From NCBI GenBank assembly GCA_017979445.1, contig CM030711.1, forward strand, positions 39,610,757-39,674,756: a stretch of 64,000 bases of DNA, in the 5' to 3' direction. Below the pieces are notes generated by a model that saw only the letters and a list, made by a program, of their open reading frames with translations, did not search any database and was not told where the DNA came from. Source of the stretch: Akebia trifoliata (Eukaryota; Streptophyta; Magnoliopsida; Ranunculales; Lardizabalaceae). Both the position numbers and the translations under genes were made by a program. Positions 32,001 through 43,747 of the stretch are shown piece after piece. Numbering within the stretch: position 1 is the stretch's first letter; each line of letters begins with the position of its first letter.

Positions 32001-34747
32001 CCATTCCATCTTTGGGACAGTCTGCTCCTCGTGCCGCTATAGTGGAATCATCATCCATTCCTCTCATTGATCCTCCTCCTTCACTTGGCACGATTGACTT
32101 ACAATAACTACAAACTCAGATTGCCACTATTGTCCGAGATTGGATTCATGCATGCACTCACTCCTCTTTGACTGTGGCCTCAATTACTATGACTCTAAGT
32201 ACATCCTTTATTTTTCATGTCACTCATTCTGGCACTGCCCCTCTGACATTGGTTATTGATTATGGTACCTCTGATCACATGATCGGTGAATCTAGCCATT
32301 TTATTTCTACTTTTCCTACCAATTATAGGGAGGTTCTCCTTACTAATGGATCTTTTATACTTATCCACAACAACAATATCATCCCCTTATCCTCTAGCAT
32401 TTCTCTAGACTCTATGCTTCGTGTCCCTCACTTATCTATTAATATTTTGTCTGTGAATAGTACTACTAAGTCTCTAAATTGCTCAATCACCTTTTTCCTA
32501 CTCACTATATTTTTCAGGACCTAACTTCAAAGAAGATTTTTAGCAAGAGATATGAGAGGAATGGACTTTACTTATTTGGATCTCAGCCTATTGTTGTTCT
32601 GGCTTTTGTGCTTCCCTCTTCTGGGAGTCACGGTTTTCATCTCAAAATCTAGATTTATGACATGCTCGTTTAGGACATGCCAATTTTCAAAACTTATGAT
32701 CTTTATTTCCTGCTTTAAAAATTGTTTATAGCGGACATAAATTTCAGTGCTCTGTGTGAATTTTCTAAACACACATGTACTTATATTCCTCATATGCATC
32801 GATTTAATGCAATATTTGATTTAGTTCACAAACCACCACCTGAGTAAACTTACTCTTAGTTTAACGCCTATTGGAGCTACTAGTAAATTTTCTGGAACGC
32901 GTTTATTTCTACATCTTCCCAAGTCTTTCCAACATCCCCATCTCTAATACACCTGTTTCATAACATTATACTTCTTAACCACTCAATAATTAGCTCCATA
33001 AAACATAATTGGTCTTGTTGTCTTCTTGTAAAATTTCCCTTATTAATTTTCTTTTTATGCATCAATCACATGACACTTCAGAATAACATAATGCGGGACA
33101 CAACCTCTCATGCAAATACAATTTACAACTCATGCAATTGTAATATAATTATAAGTAGAGGACATTGCAGATCTAAAAGAAAACAAGCCTAAAGACAAAG
33201 CTCGTGAAATAGAGTATTAAACGAAAATGTGTAAAGAATACCTGCATAAAATTGTAGCGTTCTCTTCCAATTGATTCATTTTCCGCGATAGCAAAATAAG
33301 ACAGTAGAGGATAATGACCTACATACGACGCATAACTATCACGTTGAATGTTAACTGCCCATTCACTGCACATCCAAACATATATAAGGAATAAGAAAGG
33401 CATACTATCAAAAAATATATGAAGAGCAAAATAAGATTTTTAATGGGTTAGAAACTTGCAATCTATTCAAGTCGGCATGCCCTGTTCCAACATATTTAGC
33501 TTGGAGATGTTCAAGCTGGGAATTAATGTTAAACCTGTCACTGGCCTGCACCAAAGTAGATAACAAGAATTACTAAATTCCTGGAGGGCTGGTTGTTATG
33601 TCCCCCCAATAATAGAAGAGTAGTCTACACCATAAAATCAACAAAATATTTATTTAAAAAAAAACAAACTTTGATGCAAATCTGAATTTCTAATCTGTGA
33701 GAAACCAGATACTTGTTCAGCATACCAGCATCGAAATGATAAGATACTGACAGTGGTACCAGATGCCATGTGAAGGCTTATAGGATACCTCTTTTCAATT
33801 ACTTGTTAAATTATTGGCTCTTTAAAGAGAAAAAAATCCTTTCAATTTGTTTTTTCTGGGTATGCAAATAAAAAATATTATGTGAATCTCGCTTTAGGAA
33901 GAACCAAGTATCTGTTTTATATTATAACAAATAATTAATCAATGACCAACTGGTGATAAAATTGAATGTGATCCATTATTTCAAACAAATGCTCGCCTGC
34001 TTCAATGACTAGTCTCTCAACCATAGGCCGAATACCTTTCTAGAACAAACCAAGTAACATGTAGAGTGCATGAGAATTTTCGGCCTAAATAAATAAACAA
34101 GTAAATAAACAAACTGCAATGCAAGATAAGCACATAAATCGCCAAATAAAAGAGACTAGTTTTGGACTTCAAAGAAAGGGCTTCCTGTTACAAAATTTGC
34201 AATGAAGAATATACAACATTACAACATAGAATCAGCAGAAAAAGAAATTGATGCATTCTATCTCTAATTAAAACATAATCTATGATTCGGATTAGAACTA
34301 GAGCTTACAGAGAGTACAAAAATTTCAAGTCACAAAGCAAAATGAACATAAAATAAAGATTCCAATCATGAGATATGTAACAAGGACAACACTTTTAGGA
34401 TGTTTGTTGTGCTGGATACATATCAACACAAGTCCATCCGATACACGTCATCCTAACGCACAAGATAGTATCAACCCTCATTTTAACAATTAATGATCCT
34501 CATCCATGTAATCATATTACATAAAGTAAGTTATCAAATTGTTAAACACTATCATTATTTGAAATTAGAAATCTACTTGTATTAACTTAAGGTTTATAAA
34601 AATGTTTTCTTTCCCTTTTCCTTATTTTTACATAGATTTAAGAAATTGTTGCATTTTAAAAGGAGCCTTGGACTTTCATTTTTCCTAATACAAACTTTAC
34701 CCATTACTTGTAAGAGATCAAAAAATAAAAAATAAAAATACCTGCAT
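29046..34747 (-). CDS. SF3B5: splicing factor SF3b subunit 5 (SF3b10), 4 coding exons
   Basis: This is the 87-residue smallest subunit of SF3b, the U2 snRNP complex that recognises the intron branch point in the nucleus; it supports SF3B1. Exons on the minus strand: 34742-34747 (codes MQ; exon from 34796), 33460-33545, 33242-33365, 29046-29093 with stop at 29046-29048. Reading phase fits at every join (6, 86, 124, 48 bases). Family motifs in order are SDRFNINSQLEHLQ, YVGTGHADLNR, EWAVNIQRDSYASY, YFAIAENES, and KMLLPCGLPPEKEED at the end. Length equals the plant family length as I recall it. One intron (33366-33459) appears to start with GC rather than GT. The last intron is 4148 bp and carries transposon debris. 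No break seen; likely functional. Confidence 0.93.
29296..30110 (-). mobile_element. 5'-truncated L1-type LINE fragment in the SF3B5 intron
   Basis: On the minus strand the translation of 29690-29920 shows KLLTLDHLMARG followed by CKASGESVDHL. This is the zinc-binding C-terminal domain (zf-RVT) of plant L1 ORF2: a leucine-rich lead-in, then C-x2-C and H/C pattern with GESVDHL. The 3' end seems to be an A-rich tail at about 29296 (T run on the plus strand). The sequence is decayed and lacks RT. It lies in the same sense as SF3B5. Confidence 0.65.
30292..30304 (+). other. primer binding site for initiator tRNA-Met
   Basis: TGGTATCAGAGTC matches the standard plant retrotransposon site TGGTATCAGAGC complementary to the 3' end of initiator tRNA-Met, with one change. 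Confidence 0.8.
31123..32107 (+). pseudogene. Copia gag pseudogene
   Basis: The ATG at 31123 (MTSEQAITTSATI) starts a gag that soon breaks. Later pieces show LMGLRPEFEAL near 31665 and a Ser/Gly-rich run before a zinc knuckle. In the knuckle the first Cys is Tyr (codon 31922-31924; TYNHCGKTNHEKAHC), so it could not bind zinc as usual. Multiple stops occur (for example about 31183 and 31832). Confidence 0.7.
32168..32860 (+). pseudogene. Copia protease and integrase leader pseudogene
   Basis: The frame shows VIDYGTSDHMIGESSHF, the Copia aspartic protease active site (usually DSGAS-DHM) with Ser/Ala changed, then VPHLSINILSVN, and past a frameshift the gag-pre-integrase pattern SKKIFSKRYERNGLYLF near 32540. 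Beyond 32640 stops are frequent and the element ends. Confidence 0.7.
32861..33241. other. SF3B5 intron sequence, no element seen
   Basis: AT-rich intron sequence between the Copia fragment and the exon. Confidence 0.5.
33458..33459 (-). other. SF3B5: non-canonical GC splice donor in SF3B5
   Basis: On the minus strand the exon ends AATAGATT and the intron starts GCAAGT, the optimal context known for GC-AG introns. Using it joins N-R-F-E-W-A in frame, as the family requires. The only near GT (33455-33454) would run into a stop. Confidence 0.8.
33546..34741 (-). other. SF3B5: SF3B5 intron
   Basis: A 1196-bp intron between ATGCAG/GT and TGCAG/GCCAGT. Nothing coding or repetitive is recognised in it. 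Confidence 0.6.
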
Positions 34748-34796
34748 ATCTACAACACTTTGAGAATCACAAGAAGTTCCACCTTTTCACTCAAAC
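34742..34796 (-). other. SF3B5: SF3B5 exon with start codon
   Basis: The acceptor ATGGCAG ends at 34797 and the donor GTATTT begins at 34741. The exon holds 49 bases of 5' UTR and then ATGCAG. This start is chosen because MQ-A-S-D-R-F is how plant members begin. Confidence 0.75.
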
Positions 34797-34859
34797 CTGC
34801 CATAACAAAAGTTCAAGCATTAAAAAGATGGAATATGAAATAGGAGAATGGCCAAATGA

Positions 34860-35480
34860 TTCACCCAAATATATATATATATATATATGCAAACACCAAC
34901 TGATGCTCAAATATATATATGGGGTGCCTAAGGGCCATATACAAAATCAAACATTTTCCAATATATGGGTTAGAAGTGTCAGAATGGACTGATTTTTTGT
35001 GAGGATGATCTCTATATATTAGGGCTGTCAAAGGATAGTTATTGAATCAGATATACCTCTAGGGCTCCATCAGAATTCAAATCCGAAAAAAAAAAAATAT
35101 ATCACTAGTCTCTGAATTTGAATCCAATTAGATACATAATTTGATTCGAATCTAACGTTTTCAACCTCAAGCCCAAACCCCTAATTTTTTACCAAGAAAG
35201 AGAGATAGATCCGAAGATCACAGAGGTTTCGCAGTTGTTTGAACGATTCAAGGAAGCTTTTATAAGAAAAGATTTCAATACTTCCACGATCTCACGACTG
35301 ACTGAATGGACTTATAGAGAGAAGAAAAAAGAAAAAACCCTAGAAATAGTTTCATCTTCTGGTTTTAGACAGAGATGCATCCATTTCATCCGTCTCAACT
35401 TGAAACCCCAACCTTCCCATACTCAGATCTTCAACTTGTAGCCTCCGGCAACGAAAATATTACCAATCCCATATACACTG
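34860..35480. other. SF3B5 first-intron sequence with short AT repeats and a split family-H repeat
   Basis: AT dinucleotide runs occur at about 34868-34888 and 34907-34918. Bases 34965-35025 match the left half of hairpin family H (GTGAGGATGATCTC). The matching right half resumes at about 36160, so the DNA between may have been inserted into an H copy. The frame at 35235-35441 has no family pattern. Confidence 0.4.
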
Positions 35481-35501
35481 AATCCCAACCCCCCATCATT
35501 T

Positions 35502-35532
<31 letters not shown>

Positions 35533-35683
35533 GGGTTAGGAAGATGGGATCATAAATTTTACCGTAAGGTTAACAATACAACAAAAGAGAGAAAATCCCA
35601 ACCAGCCCCATCATCTCTTCTTCTTCTTAGGGTTAGGAAGATGGAATCATAAATTTTACTGTAAGGTTAACAATACAACAAAG
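35481..35683. repeat. about 110-bp tandem duplication with CTT microsatellite
   Basis: Copies start at 35481 and 35594 (AATCCCAACC). Both hold a CTT run, then TAGGGTTAGGAAGATGG and TAAGGTTAACAATACAAC. They differ mainly in CTT number (about 10 versus 4). It lies in the SF3B5 first intron, 15 bp from its donor. Confidence 0.9.
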
Positions 35684-35697
35684 AAAAAAAAAATTAC

Positions 35698-35790
35698 CTG
35701 GTTCGTGGGGGGGGGAAGATGGTGCCGAACCTCGCCTAGTGTTTCATAACACTTTTTAAAGAACGAAAACTTGTGAAGACTCTAGGAGTG
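35698..35790 (-). other. SF3B5: probable SF3B5 first (untranslated) exon
   Basis: The donor CAG/GTAATT lies at 35698/35697. The region upstream on the minus strand contains a C-run and CACGAACCAG. The 5' boundary is unknown; the MITE at 35824-35990 limits how far the original promoter could be near. Inferred from splice signals only. Confidence 0.45.
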
Positions 35791-35823
35791 GAGAAGAGTA
35801 TCTCGGATTATTATTTAAGTCGT

Positions 35824-35990
35824 GCTGGGGTGACACATGATTTATTGTGATTCTCACAATTCTAACGTGGACATGCATACACAACCGTAGATGATTTGTA
35901 ATCGTATCGCGAGGAAACACATTTATGGTTATGTGCACATCCCACGTCAAACTTGTGAGAATCGCAGTAAATACCCTGTGTCATTCCAGT
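35824..35990 (+). mobile_element. MITE, family M, copy 3, at the SF3B5 promoter
   Basis: GCTGGGGTGAC at 35824 and GTCATTCCAGT at 35980-35990 are the decayed ends. ACATTTATGGTTATGTGCAC and the matching inverted part are shared with the copies at 22263 and 24320. Length 167 bp. It lies just upstream of the likely SF3B5 first exon. Confidence 0.75.
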
Positions 35991-35997
35991 ATTTTTC

Positions 35998-36028
<31 letters not shown>

Positions 36029-36159
36029 TTTAATAATAAGTTTTATATATTAACAAATCGAACATTGGACCGATATCCGAATTTGAATCCAATACCCGAA
36101 ATTTTCATATAATATCCAATTTTCCAAATACCAATTCAAATTCGGATTAGGGTTCAACA

Positions 36160-36370
36160 ACCCCATTTCATAAGTTGAAGAATCATGGAGCATAAATTTT
36201 TACCATTAATTTGAAATCATTTTTTATAGGGTTAGAAGTTTTAAGATGGACTATTTTTTTTTTTTTTTGTAAGGATGGTCTCCACATCATAAAGATCATC
36301 CATCATTCTCACAAAAAAATCAAATTATTTCGAAACTTTTAACCAATATGAGACAAAACTTTAACTCCAA
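36160..36370. repeat. hairpin family H, partial copy
   Basis: Contains AAGTTGAAGAATCATGGAGC, GGGTTAGAAGTTTTAAGATGG and GATCATCCATCATTCTCAC, a decayed version of the arms at 27557-27920. Confidence 0.55.
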
Positions 36371-39300
36371 TTTGACCAATCCAACGTTGTCTTATATCTC
36401 CCTCTATATATATATAAAAAATTGGCTAGGAGAAATTTCAAAACAAATCAAAAATAAATAACTAAATAAATAGAGGTAAGGGTCAGATTTGTTAACTGTT
36501 CCTACTATGTGGTGTTATAACTTATATCAACAAAGATGGGGAAAAAAATCTCCAAGGCGCATCAAAATCCCATTTCTAAAATACAATAATAAATTGTTAT
36601 CAAAAAAAAAAATCACAATAATAAATCACCAAACCCCATACTGATATCATCCATAAATCCACAAAAAATAAAATGCCCATACATTCAAGGTTTGGAATAT
36701 TAAAAAAAAAAAATTATATTATAAAAAAAAAAAAATCATGTTTATAAACCCATATATTATTTTATTTTTTTTACAAAGATATTAAATTGCAGCAGTGGGC
36801 GATCTTCAAAAATAGTGGAATTTAAATTACAACATCAAAACACACAGATGGAGGCAAGTCTCAAACCAGGCTCTCCATTCATTAGAGATTTTAACAAATA
36901 CTAATCCCTAAGAAATCAGTATTGATTTTTAGGAAACCTATGCTTTTTTTCTTCCCTTCTTATCCCATCCATATATATATTCCATGTTGTGCATCAAACC
37001 TCCTTTGAGGTGTAAAATATCTTTCAGAATAACACCTAAAATAATTAAAATAAGCACACACAAAAATATTTACAGCATCAAACATACTAGTAATCTCTAA
37101 GGAAAACTATAGTTTTTTTTTTATAATTAACCGTACAATTTATGTTGTGCTTCAAAGCTTCTTTGAGTTTAGAAAATTCAGAAAGGGAGAGATGAAAAAC
37201 ACCAACCTTTGTGGAGAGACGTGGTACCATCAGAAAACTTCCTTTTAAATCTAGGTCAAAATCAAAATGACTCGACCGATATTTAGGGAATCAGCTTGGG
37301 ATTTAGGATGAGTCAATGAAATAGACGATTCAATCGATTCCTCGACAAGCTGAGTCACCCTAGTCGTCTCGGTCATGGACTTGATCTTGAAATCACACCC
37401 AAGATTTGACTTATTACACCCCCAACAAATATATATATATATATATATATAAAAGTAAGAATAATTAAAGGTTAAGGTGCCAATGAAACTCTCTCCCTTC
37501 TTTTCTATTTTGATTTCTATTGGTTAGATTAATGATTTTATATCAACCTACTCCTAATTGGAAACTTTAATGATTTTATTTCAACCTACTCCTAATTGTA
37601 AACAACTTTTGAAGTTGTTTGAATGTGTTAGAATGCTTTGTAATGTTGAGGTAATAACTTGAACCAAACTCAGGCTTAATCACTCTTTTACCCATAAAAA
37701 AAGGGATATTTCTCAAAATGTGTGCAGCTTATGTAAAAATTTCAATTTTAGTATATTGTTCATTTTAATTCCCAAAAGATTTTTTACCAGTGAAATCATC
37801 GTTTTTATAATCAATGAATTCGTTGATAAATTATCAGCGAGATTGTTAATATGAAAAAATCATTGGTATTTTATTAGTAAATTCGTTGATAATAAAGTGA
37901 CAATTCACTAGAAACACATGTTTTGGGAATTAAAATGAACGTGTACCAAGCTCGGAATTTCGTCATGTTTGACACATGAAATGGAGATTCACCTCCAAAA
38001 AATAAAATAAAAACTCGAACCAAACTTTTGATTGTAGGCTTTATTTTCAAAGGTGTTCAATATTGTCGAATTTAAAAGAAAATGATTAAAGTGTTGGAAT
38101 TTTAATATATAACATTTTGAGTAGATTGGTTTATGTTTCATAAATGAGAGTGTAGACTCTCTTTGAATGTGTATGATGGTGAGTAGATATCTAGAGATTA
38201 ATATTTATTTTTTGTTATCGCGAGGCAATGGTTGCATGTTTATTTATGATTCTGTTATCGCAAGGCGATGTGTATGAAATAAGAAATTAAATATCCATTC
38301 CACACACTTGTATGATCTATTTTCTATTTTTATTTATATATAGTTATAATTATTTTGGGATCTGTAAGGAACTTATGAAAACCTGAAAAAAGAGTCTATC
38401 ATAACATGTTTGGAGTGACATATTATCTTAGGATGAATGGTTGCGATATTAAACTCTTATGTAATACAAGATGCATAAGAGATTAATATAACAACTAGGA
38501 TACAAGAGTTTCCTTTCTATCTTTACCGGTGAACTACGTGATATAATGGTAGTTGTGAAAAGTGTAGAGATAACTTAAGGAACCATATGTTTGTCTGATA
38601 GGCTTAGATGAAGAAAACGAGTCAATAATCATTAATTGTCTAGTAGTACTCAAACGTTTTTAACCCATCGTAAATAAACCTATTTCTTATGGTCATAGTC
38701 AACGACCAACTTGAGTTGCATAAACGATCACCTAACTGTGGTAAGTACAATGACTGCCCACAAAATCAAGAATTAACGATAGGATTCCACAATGATTGAG
38801 CGAGAAAGATAATTCGTAATCCTAATTGGGATGGTATATAGTCGTAGTTCTTAACGCTCTTAACTGACACACTACCATTGTTTGTACTTAACTATTGAAC
38901 CTATTTTATTTTAACTTATAAAATTTGAATGTTATTTTATTAACTATTTTAATAGTAATTGTAGTTATATTTTTAATATGTTTACTTTATGATTAAAAAT
39001 TATTTCGTTAAAAGTTGATGACCGAAATTTTAAAGTTGAATATTTACAAGTTGATGAAAAGAATTATTTATTTTCTAAATTATTTACATTTTATTTAAAA
39101 ATGTTTCGTAAGGTTTTGAAACTCGGTATTTTATTTGTTATTTTGAAAGTATAACTGATATGTTGACAAAAGATACAAATGTTTTTTACTTTGTAGTTAT
39201 TGTCTATTTCATAAATTTTATGTTATGACATGATTTGTGGTTATTTAAGTATAATATGATTTAACCATTTTGTTATTGTTTACACACAAAAACTTGCATA

Positions 39301-39766
39301 TCTTTGCAAAATGTTTTAAAATGAATTTTTTCATATTTAGGTGACTTTTAGTTTGATATATTTATTTCATGCTGGGTAACTCCCTTGTTACTAACCTTAC
39401 TCTTCACCCTTTCAATTTTGACAAATTTTGAAATTAGTCTTGAGGAGCAAATTTTGAGTAAGTACTTGAAGTTTATTGTTGACGAGTTACATCCCCCCGT
39501 CGACTTCATGATATTTTAAAGTTTAATTATTTGTTTAATTTTATTAAAAATGTGTATTTGAAATATTGCAAGTGAATCATAGGTTAGAATTGAGGTTGTT
39601 TTCACACTCTAATATTCTTTAGTTATATATTATTTTTTTCTACTACTATATTATTATTTTATTACTGTATAATCATATTTATGTTAATATCACATTTAAG
39701 TAGAGTTTTCAGTGTCAAATTCTGGCATGAAATCATGAGGATTTGTTTTGGAATTTGAGGGCGCTA
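36371..39766. other. intergenic DNA
   Basis: No gene recognised. There is an AT repeat at 37427-37452, and two short similar strings GTTATCGCGAGGCAATG (about 38215) and GTTATCGCAAGGCGATG (about 38253). Bases 38090-39490 look like the non-coding interior of an old element, but I find no ends or domains. Confidence 0.4.
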
Positions 39767-40322
39767 CAGGTGGCAATGAGTCGATTCTAATTATTGTCAA
39801 TTTCGGGTCTCGTTATAAAATAGGTGGAATCGGAACCACCAAAAATCACAGGTATCTATCGATTCTAGTTCTCAAGAATCGAATGACAAATTTTTTTTTT
39901 AAATAATTAAAAAAACTCTCTTCTAAAAAATAATATATCATCTATAAAGTGTCAACTTGATAATAATTTGTTCCACTAAAAATATGATTTCATAATTTTT
40001 TTTCACAAATTAAATTTCAGCATCTTTGCAAATAATAAACTTTACAAAGAGATGACCCATTTTAAACTCCAATATTTAATTTGTATAAAAAATTAAATAA
40101 CTTTATAAGATATATGTTAATTTTAAAATATAAAATAATCTTAAATTATGTATAATGTAAAAATAAATAATAAAATAAATCAATTCCAAATACTCATGGG
40201 TACCCATCAGATAGAACCTAATGGTTCCAGTTCCTATCGGTCATATAAGGGAACCAGAACTAGGGTTTTCGCTTTTAGATCCAATTTGGTTCTAGTTAAA
40301 TGGGTACCCAATGGCACCCCTA
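39767..40322. mobile_element. hAT-like MITE, 556 bp
   Basis: Left end CAGGTGGCAATGAGTCG, right end (inverted) TAGGGGTGCCATTGGGTACC. CAGGGGTGGCAA-type ends are usual for plant hAT elements. An 8-bp target duplication is not visible. The frame 40148-40375 inside is an accident of the sequence. Confidence 0.55.
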
Positions 40323-42835
40323 GAAAGTCGTATGTGCAAAAGCACATGTTTAGAAAGGGCTTATTTGTAATTTAAAATTCTAATAAAAGGGATTTTTGAC
40401 TATTATAATGTAAAATATGAAATTTTATAATTTTGATAACTAACCACCTTATTTATAGGGATTATAGAGGCGTGGCTTACAACTTCATTGATTTTTGACC
40501 AAAAAGACCTTGATACCATTAAGTTTAAACGTCAAACAATGGGCAATTTATGAAATTTTGTCTCTTTGTTGCAAATTGTTTTGAGGGGCAGAAAAGATTT
40601 TCTGCTTGTAGTGGCAAATCTTGAAGGGGTGGCAGATCCTTTTCTCAACATTTTTTTATTTACTTCGTTGGCAAACACTTTAAAATATACCAATTTTCTA
40701 CGGTAAATGATTTGCCTTGCAATCAAACACACCCTTAATAGATCCACTGAAAAAAAAAGTTAAAAAAAAAAAAAAAATAAGGATTTTAACAGGAGTTTCA
40801 AACCAAGTATATAAGGATCGTTTCAACATAAGATCATCTCTCTCATTAGTCTGTCACATATGACTCAGGTCAAAATTACATCAAAACATGGAAAACATGG
40901 AGCTCCTACCAGCAAACTAGGGCCCTTAGAGAAGAGCTAAGATGTGAAAGAATTGTTGGCCACAAGATTCAGATATGTTGGCTAAGAGAACATCAACCAG
41001 AGTCGAGTGAAACTCAATGTGAAAATCATCAACCATTATGAAGCCCTTCAAGCAACATCTATACATTAGTTTAGAAGCCTTTCAACCATATCTCACATCT
41101 CAAAATTGCTGACAAAACGCTGCAAAGAGACAAGTGCATCAATACTTGCCATACAATTATTCCAAGACAATGTACTAAAGCATCAGAGATCGGAATCAGT
41201 TTCGTAAAATATCAACTAAGACAGTTAGATACAACTCAAAATCTTGGAGGTATGGAAAAACTCAACACTCAAAAAGGAAAATTCAACAACTTCTGTAAAT
41301 AGAAGCCTGAATTTCAGGGGTTGGTTCCATTTTGAACTCCACCAAAGCCTTATCCCAATGATTTGGGTAATTTCTTATGCAAAACAAGGCCCAAATTATT
41401 CCAGATCTTGGTCTGGTACTAAAACAGATTGTTGAGAGCCAGATGATCAGAAGTCAGGACTGTGTTATACTACCAAGTCAGTTAATCGGTTGCCCATCAA
41501 CATCCTTACCTTCGGGTTAGATCGATGTTTATTGTGCCACGAGAGATTTCAAAAGCATGATTTTATATCATAGGCATTTTGGTCCATGCACAAGAGAAAT
41601 AAATTAAAGAGGCCTGAAAGGACAAGAATTGAATTTGAAACATCATTGCTATTTTAATTTTGTTTTGTATTTTAATGATTTTAGCCAAAAATTCGAAAAA
41701 TTGGGGAGGGGTAGGGTGGGATTGGGGGATCCGCAGACCTTGAGAACCATGCCACGAATAGATTCCTGATCTTCACATCCTCGAATTTGGGTGCTAAGGA
41801 TACCTGAAAAAGGCACTCGAAAACTCAAGTAAGTAGTCAGTCTTGCATTCTCTTTAGTAAAAATTAGATAAATAAACTACATTAATTCCACTATTATAAA
41901 TAGATTTTCTTCCACTTCAAACCTTCCATACCTATGCTCAAGCCAACAAACAAGTTTCAAGCATTTTTGAAATAGTAATTGGCTTCGAAGTACTATTAAC
42001 ATGCAACCATAATTTCTTTTAGTAACAGTTACCAGCTTCCAAAGTTTTATTTTTCTTGCATGCCTCAATCATTGCTAACTACACATTCTTTCCACTTGAG
42101 ATGGGCAATAGCCTTAATTGAATGTGTTGTCAATAGAGGAATTGACACTGATTTTTTAAGTTCTTCAAGGGGACCTTTTATGAGGATTTCAAGTTGAAAT
42201 AGGACTCCTTTTGAAAAAAAAATATATATATATATATATATACACACACATGTGCCAAAAGTATGTAGAGCATAAAATTTAATCAACTCCCTAAAAATAA
42301 ATTGAAAAATGAGATTTTTTTTCACCATTGGATTTAAAATTTAAATCTGGGAGTTCAGTGGCATCCATTTTCAAACTCAAGATCGGGCCCAAAGAAATGT
42401 TTTATATATATATATAGTTTTTTCTCAAACCCAATCTAGACCACAAACAAGAGGGCTGAGATGTCATTTGGACCAATGGGGAGGTCCATATGGACCCCAG
42501 TCCATGCAACCTTTTCATGAGCGTGCGAGTGTGTGTGATTTTTTCTTTTGCTTTGTTCAAGCTTCTAGTGGTTGGTCTACTTAATCTCTGTGCTATCGTT
42601 TGGTTCTTTGATGAAATAGTTATACCTATAAAACAAAAAGGATACCAGTGAAAGATAGGCCTATTAAGCGGATGGTGAAAACTGAAGATGTATGAGAATA
42701 CAAGACATTTTCCCTTTAAATTTTTTTTTGAAGAATAGTTCAGAATTCAGGTCAAGGATAGGAACAAAGCTGAAGATGTAATCGATCAAAAATAAAATAA
42801 AATGATGTGACAAAGATACAGTAAATAACAGTATG
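40323..42835. other. intergenic DNA
   Basis: No gene supported. AT repeats occur at 42222-42241 and 42403-42415. Frames here are short and without family pattern. Confidence 0.4.
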
Positions 42836-43145
42836 GGGAGTCTGGAACGAGAGAAACAATAGAGTGTTCAACAACAAGAGCAGTACCACTCGTGCAAGAT
42901 TCTTGGAAATTTTGGGTCTGTTGTACATTTGGTCGAAGCAGAATATAGAGTTCGCGGGGACTACCTTCGACGATTTTGTTTTTAGATGGGACTCTTTATG
43001 TAATCAGTGATGTTGTTTTTGTTTTTTGTTTTTTCTTTGATTTGCTGCTTTTTGCTTGTTGTTTGTTCTTGAGGCTCTCTCGGCCTCTCTCTTTGTAGTT
43101 CTCCTTCTTTTGCTCAATACATTATACTTTTCAAAAAAAAAAAAT
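42836..43145 (+). mobile_element. LINE 3' tail with poly(A)
   Basis: The translation shows WNERNNRVF and then FVFRWDSLC, the last conserved part of plant L1 ORF2. This is followed by a T-rich 3' UTR and a poly(A) run at about 43133-43145. It is strongly 5'-truncated and in plus orientation, downstream of the uS5 gene. Confidence 0.75.
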
Positions 43146-43747
43146 AACAGTATTATCTTAAATTGACAGTATTGGGTCTGTTTTGGTAAAATTGTCGCAA
43201 AAAAATAGATGCAAGGTTCCAAAAGGTATTATGGCATATAACTATTATTGAAAACACATCACATGGCTCTACATGACAAAGATTCTCAATAAAGAGGTGA
43301 GAACTTCTTCAGAAAAATCAATTTGCTTCAACTTCATAATGCCAAATATGCTTTTTCTGCTTTTTTTTTTCTTGAACTTAAAAATTATTAATTTTGTCAA
43401 ATGGAAATCCCGAATGACATTGTTACATAACTTCATAACAATGGCACATATGAAGACTAAAATGGGTCCCCAATATTTTGGGTTTTATGGATAGGCCAAC
43501 TGATGGGCCCTATGTCTATGATGAAAAACACTCCAATGGAAAGGAAAAAAATGAAAAAGAAACTTTGGTTATGAAATGCTTGCTTCATTACTCATAAGCC
43601 AACTGTGAAAAGGGAAAAAAGTAAAAACTACAACAGCAAACAATAATATACGCTGAGAAGATTAATGGCCCCTCTATTAGAATTCACAAGAAACTAAAAG
43701 AAGAGTTCTTGGGCAGATGGACAAAGAAGGCATAAGATGGATACCTC
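43146..43747. other. 3' flank of the uS5 gene
   Basis: Probable 3' UTR and flank. No gene seen; polyadenylation site not assigned. Confidence 0.4.

Larger units (their letters stand above)
30126..32860 (+). mobile_element. 5' half of a Copia retrotransposon (short LTR) in the SF3B5 intron
   Basis: A short LTR of about 160 bp (30126-30290, GGAAATAATCTAGTTATTTT near its start) is followed by a primer binding site, a leader, a decayed gag with a zinc knuckle, a protease and the start of the integrase leader domain. Sequence ends near 32860, before any RT. Short LTRs like this are usual in small Copia lineages such as Ale. It is in antisense to SF3B5. No 3' LTR is visible, so it is a truncated copy. 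Confidence 0.75.

Noticed and set aside
40608..40618. CTTGTAGTGG as the missing end of the CACTA element
   Set aside because: It is 14 kb away, lies past two intact gene parts, and lacks the subterminal repeats.
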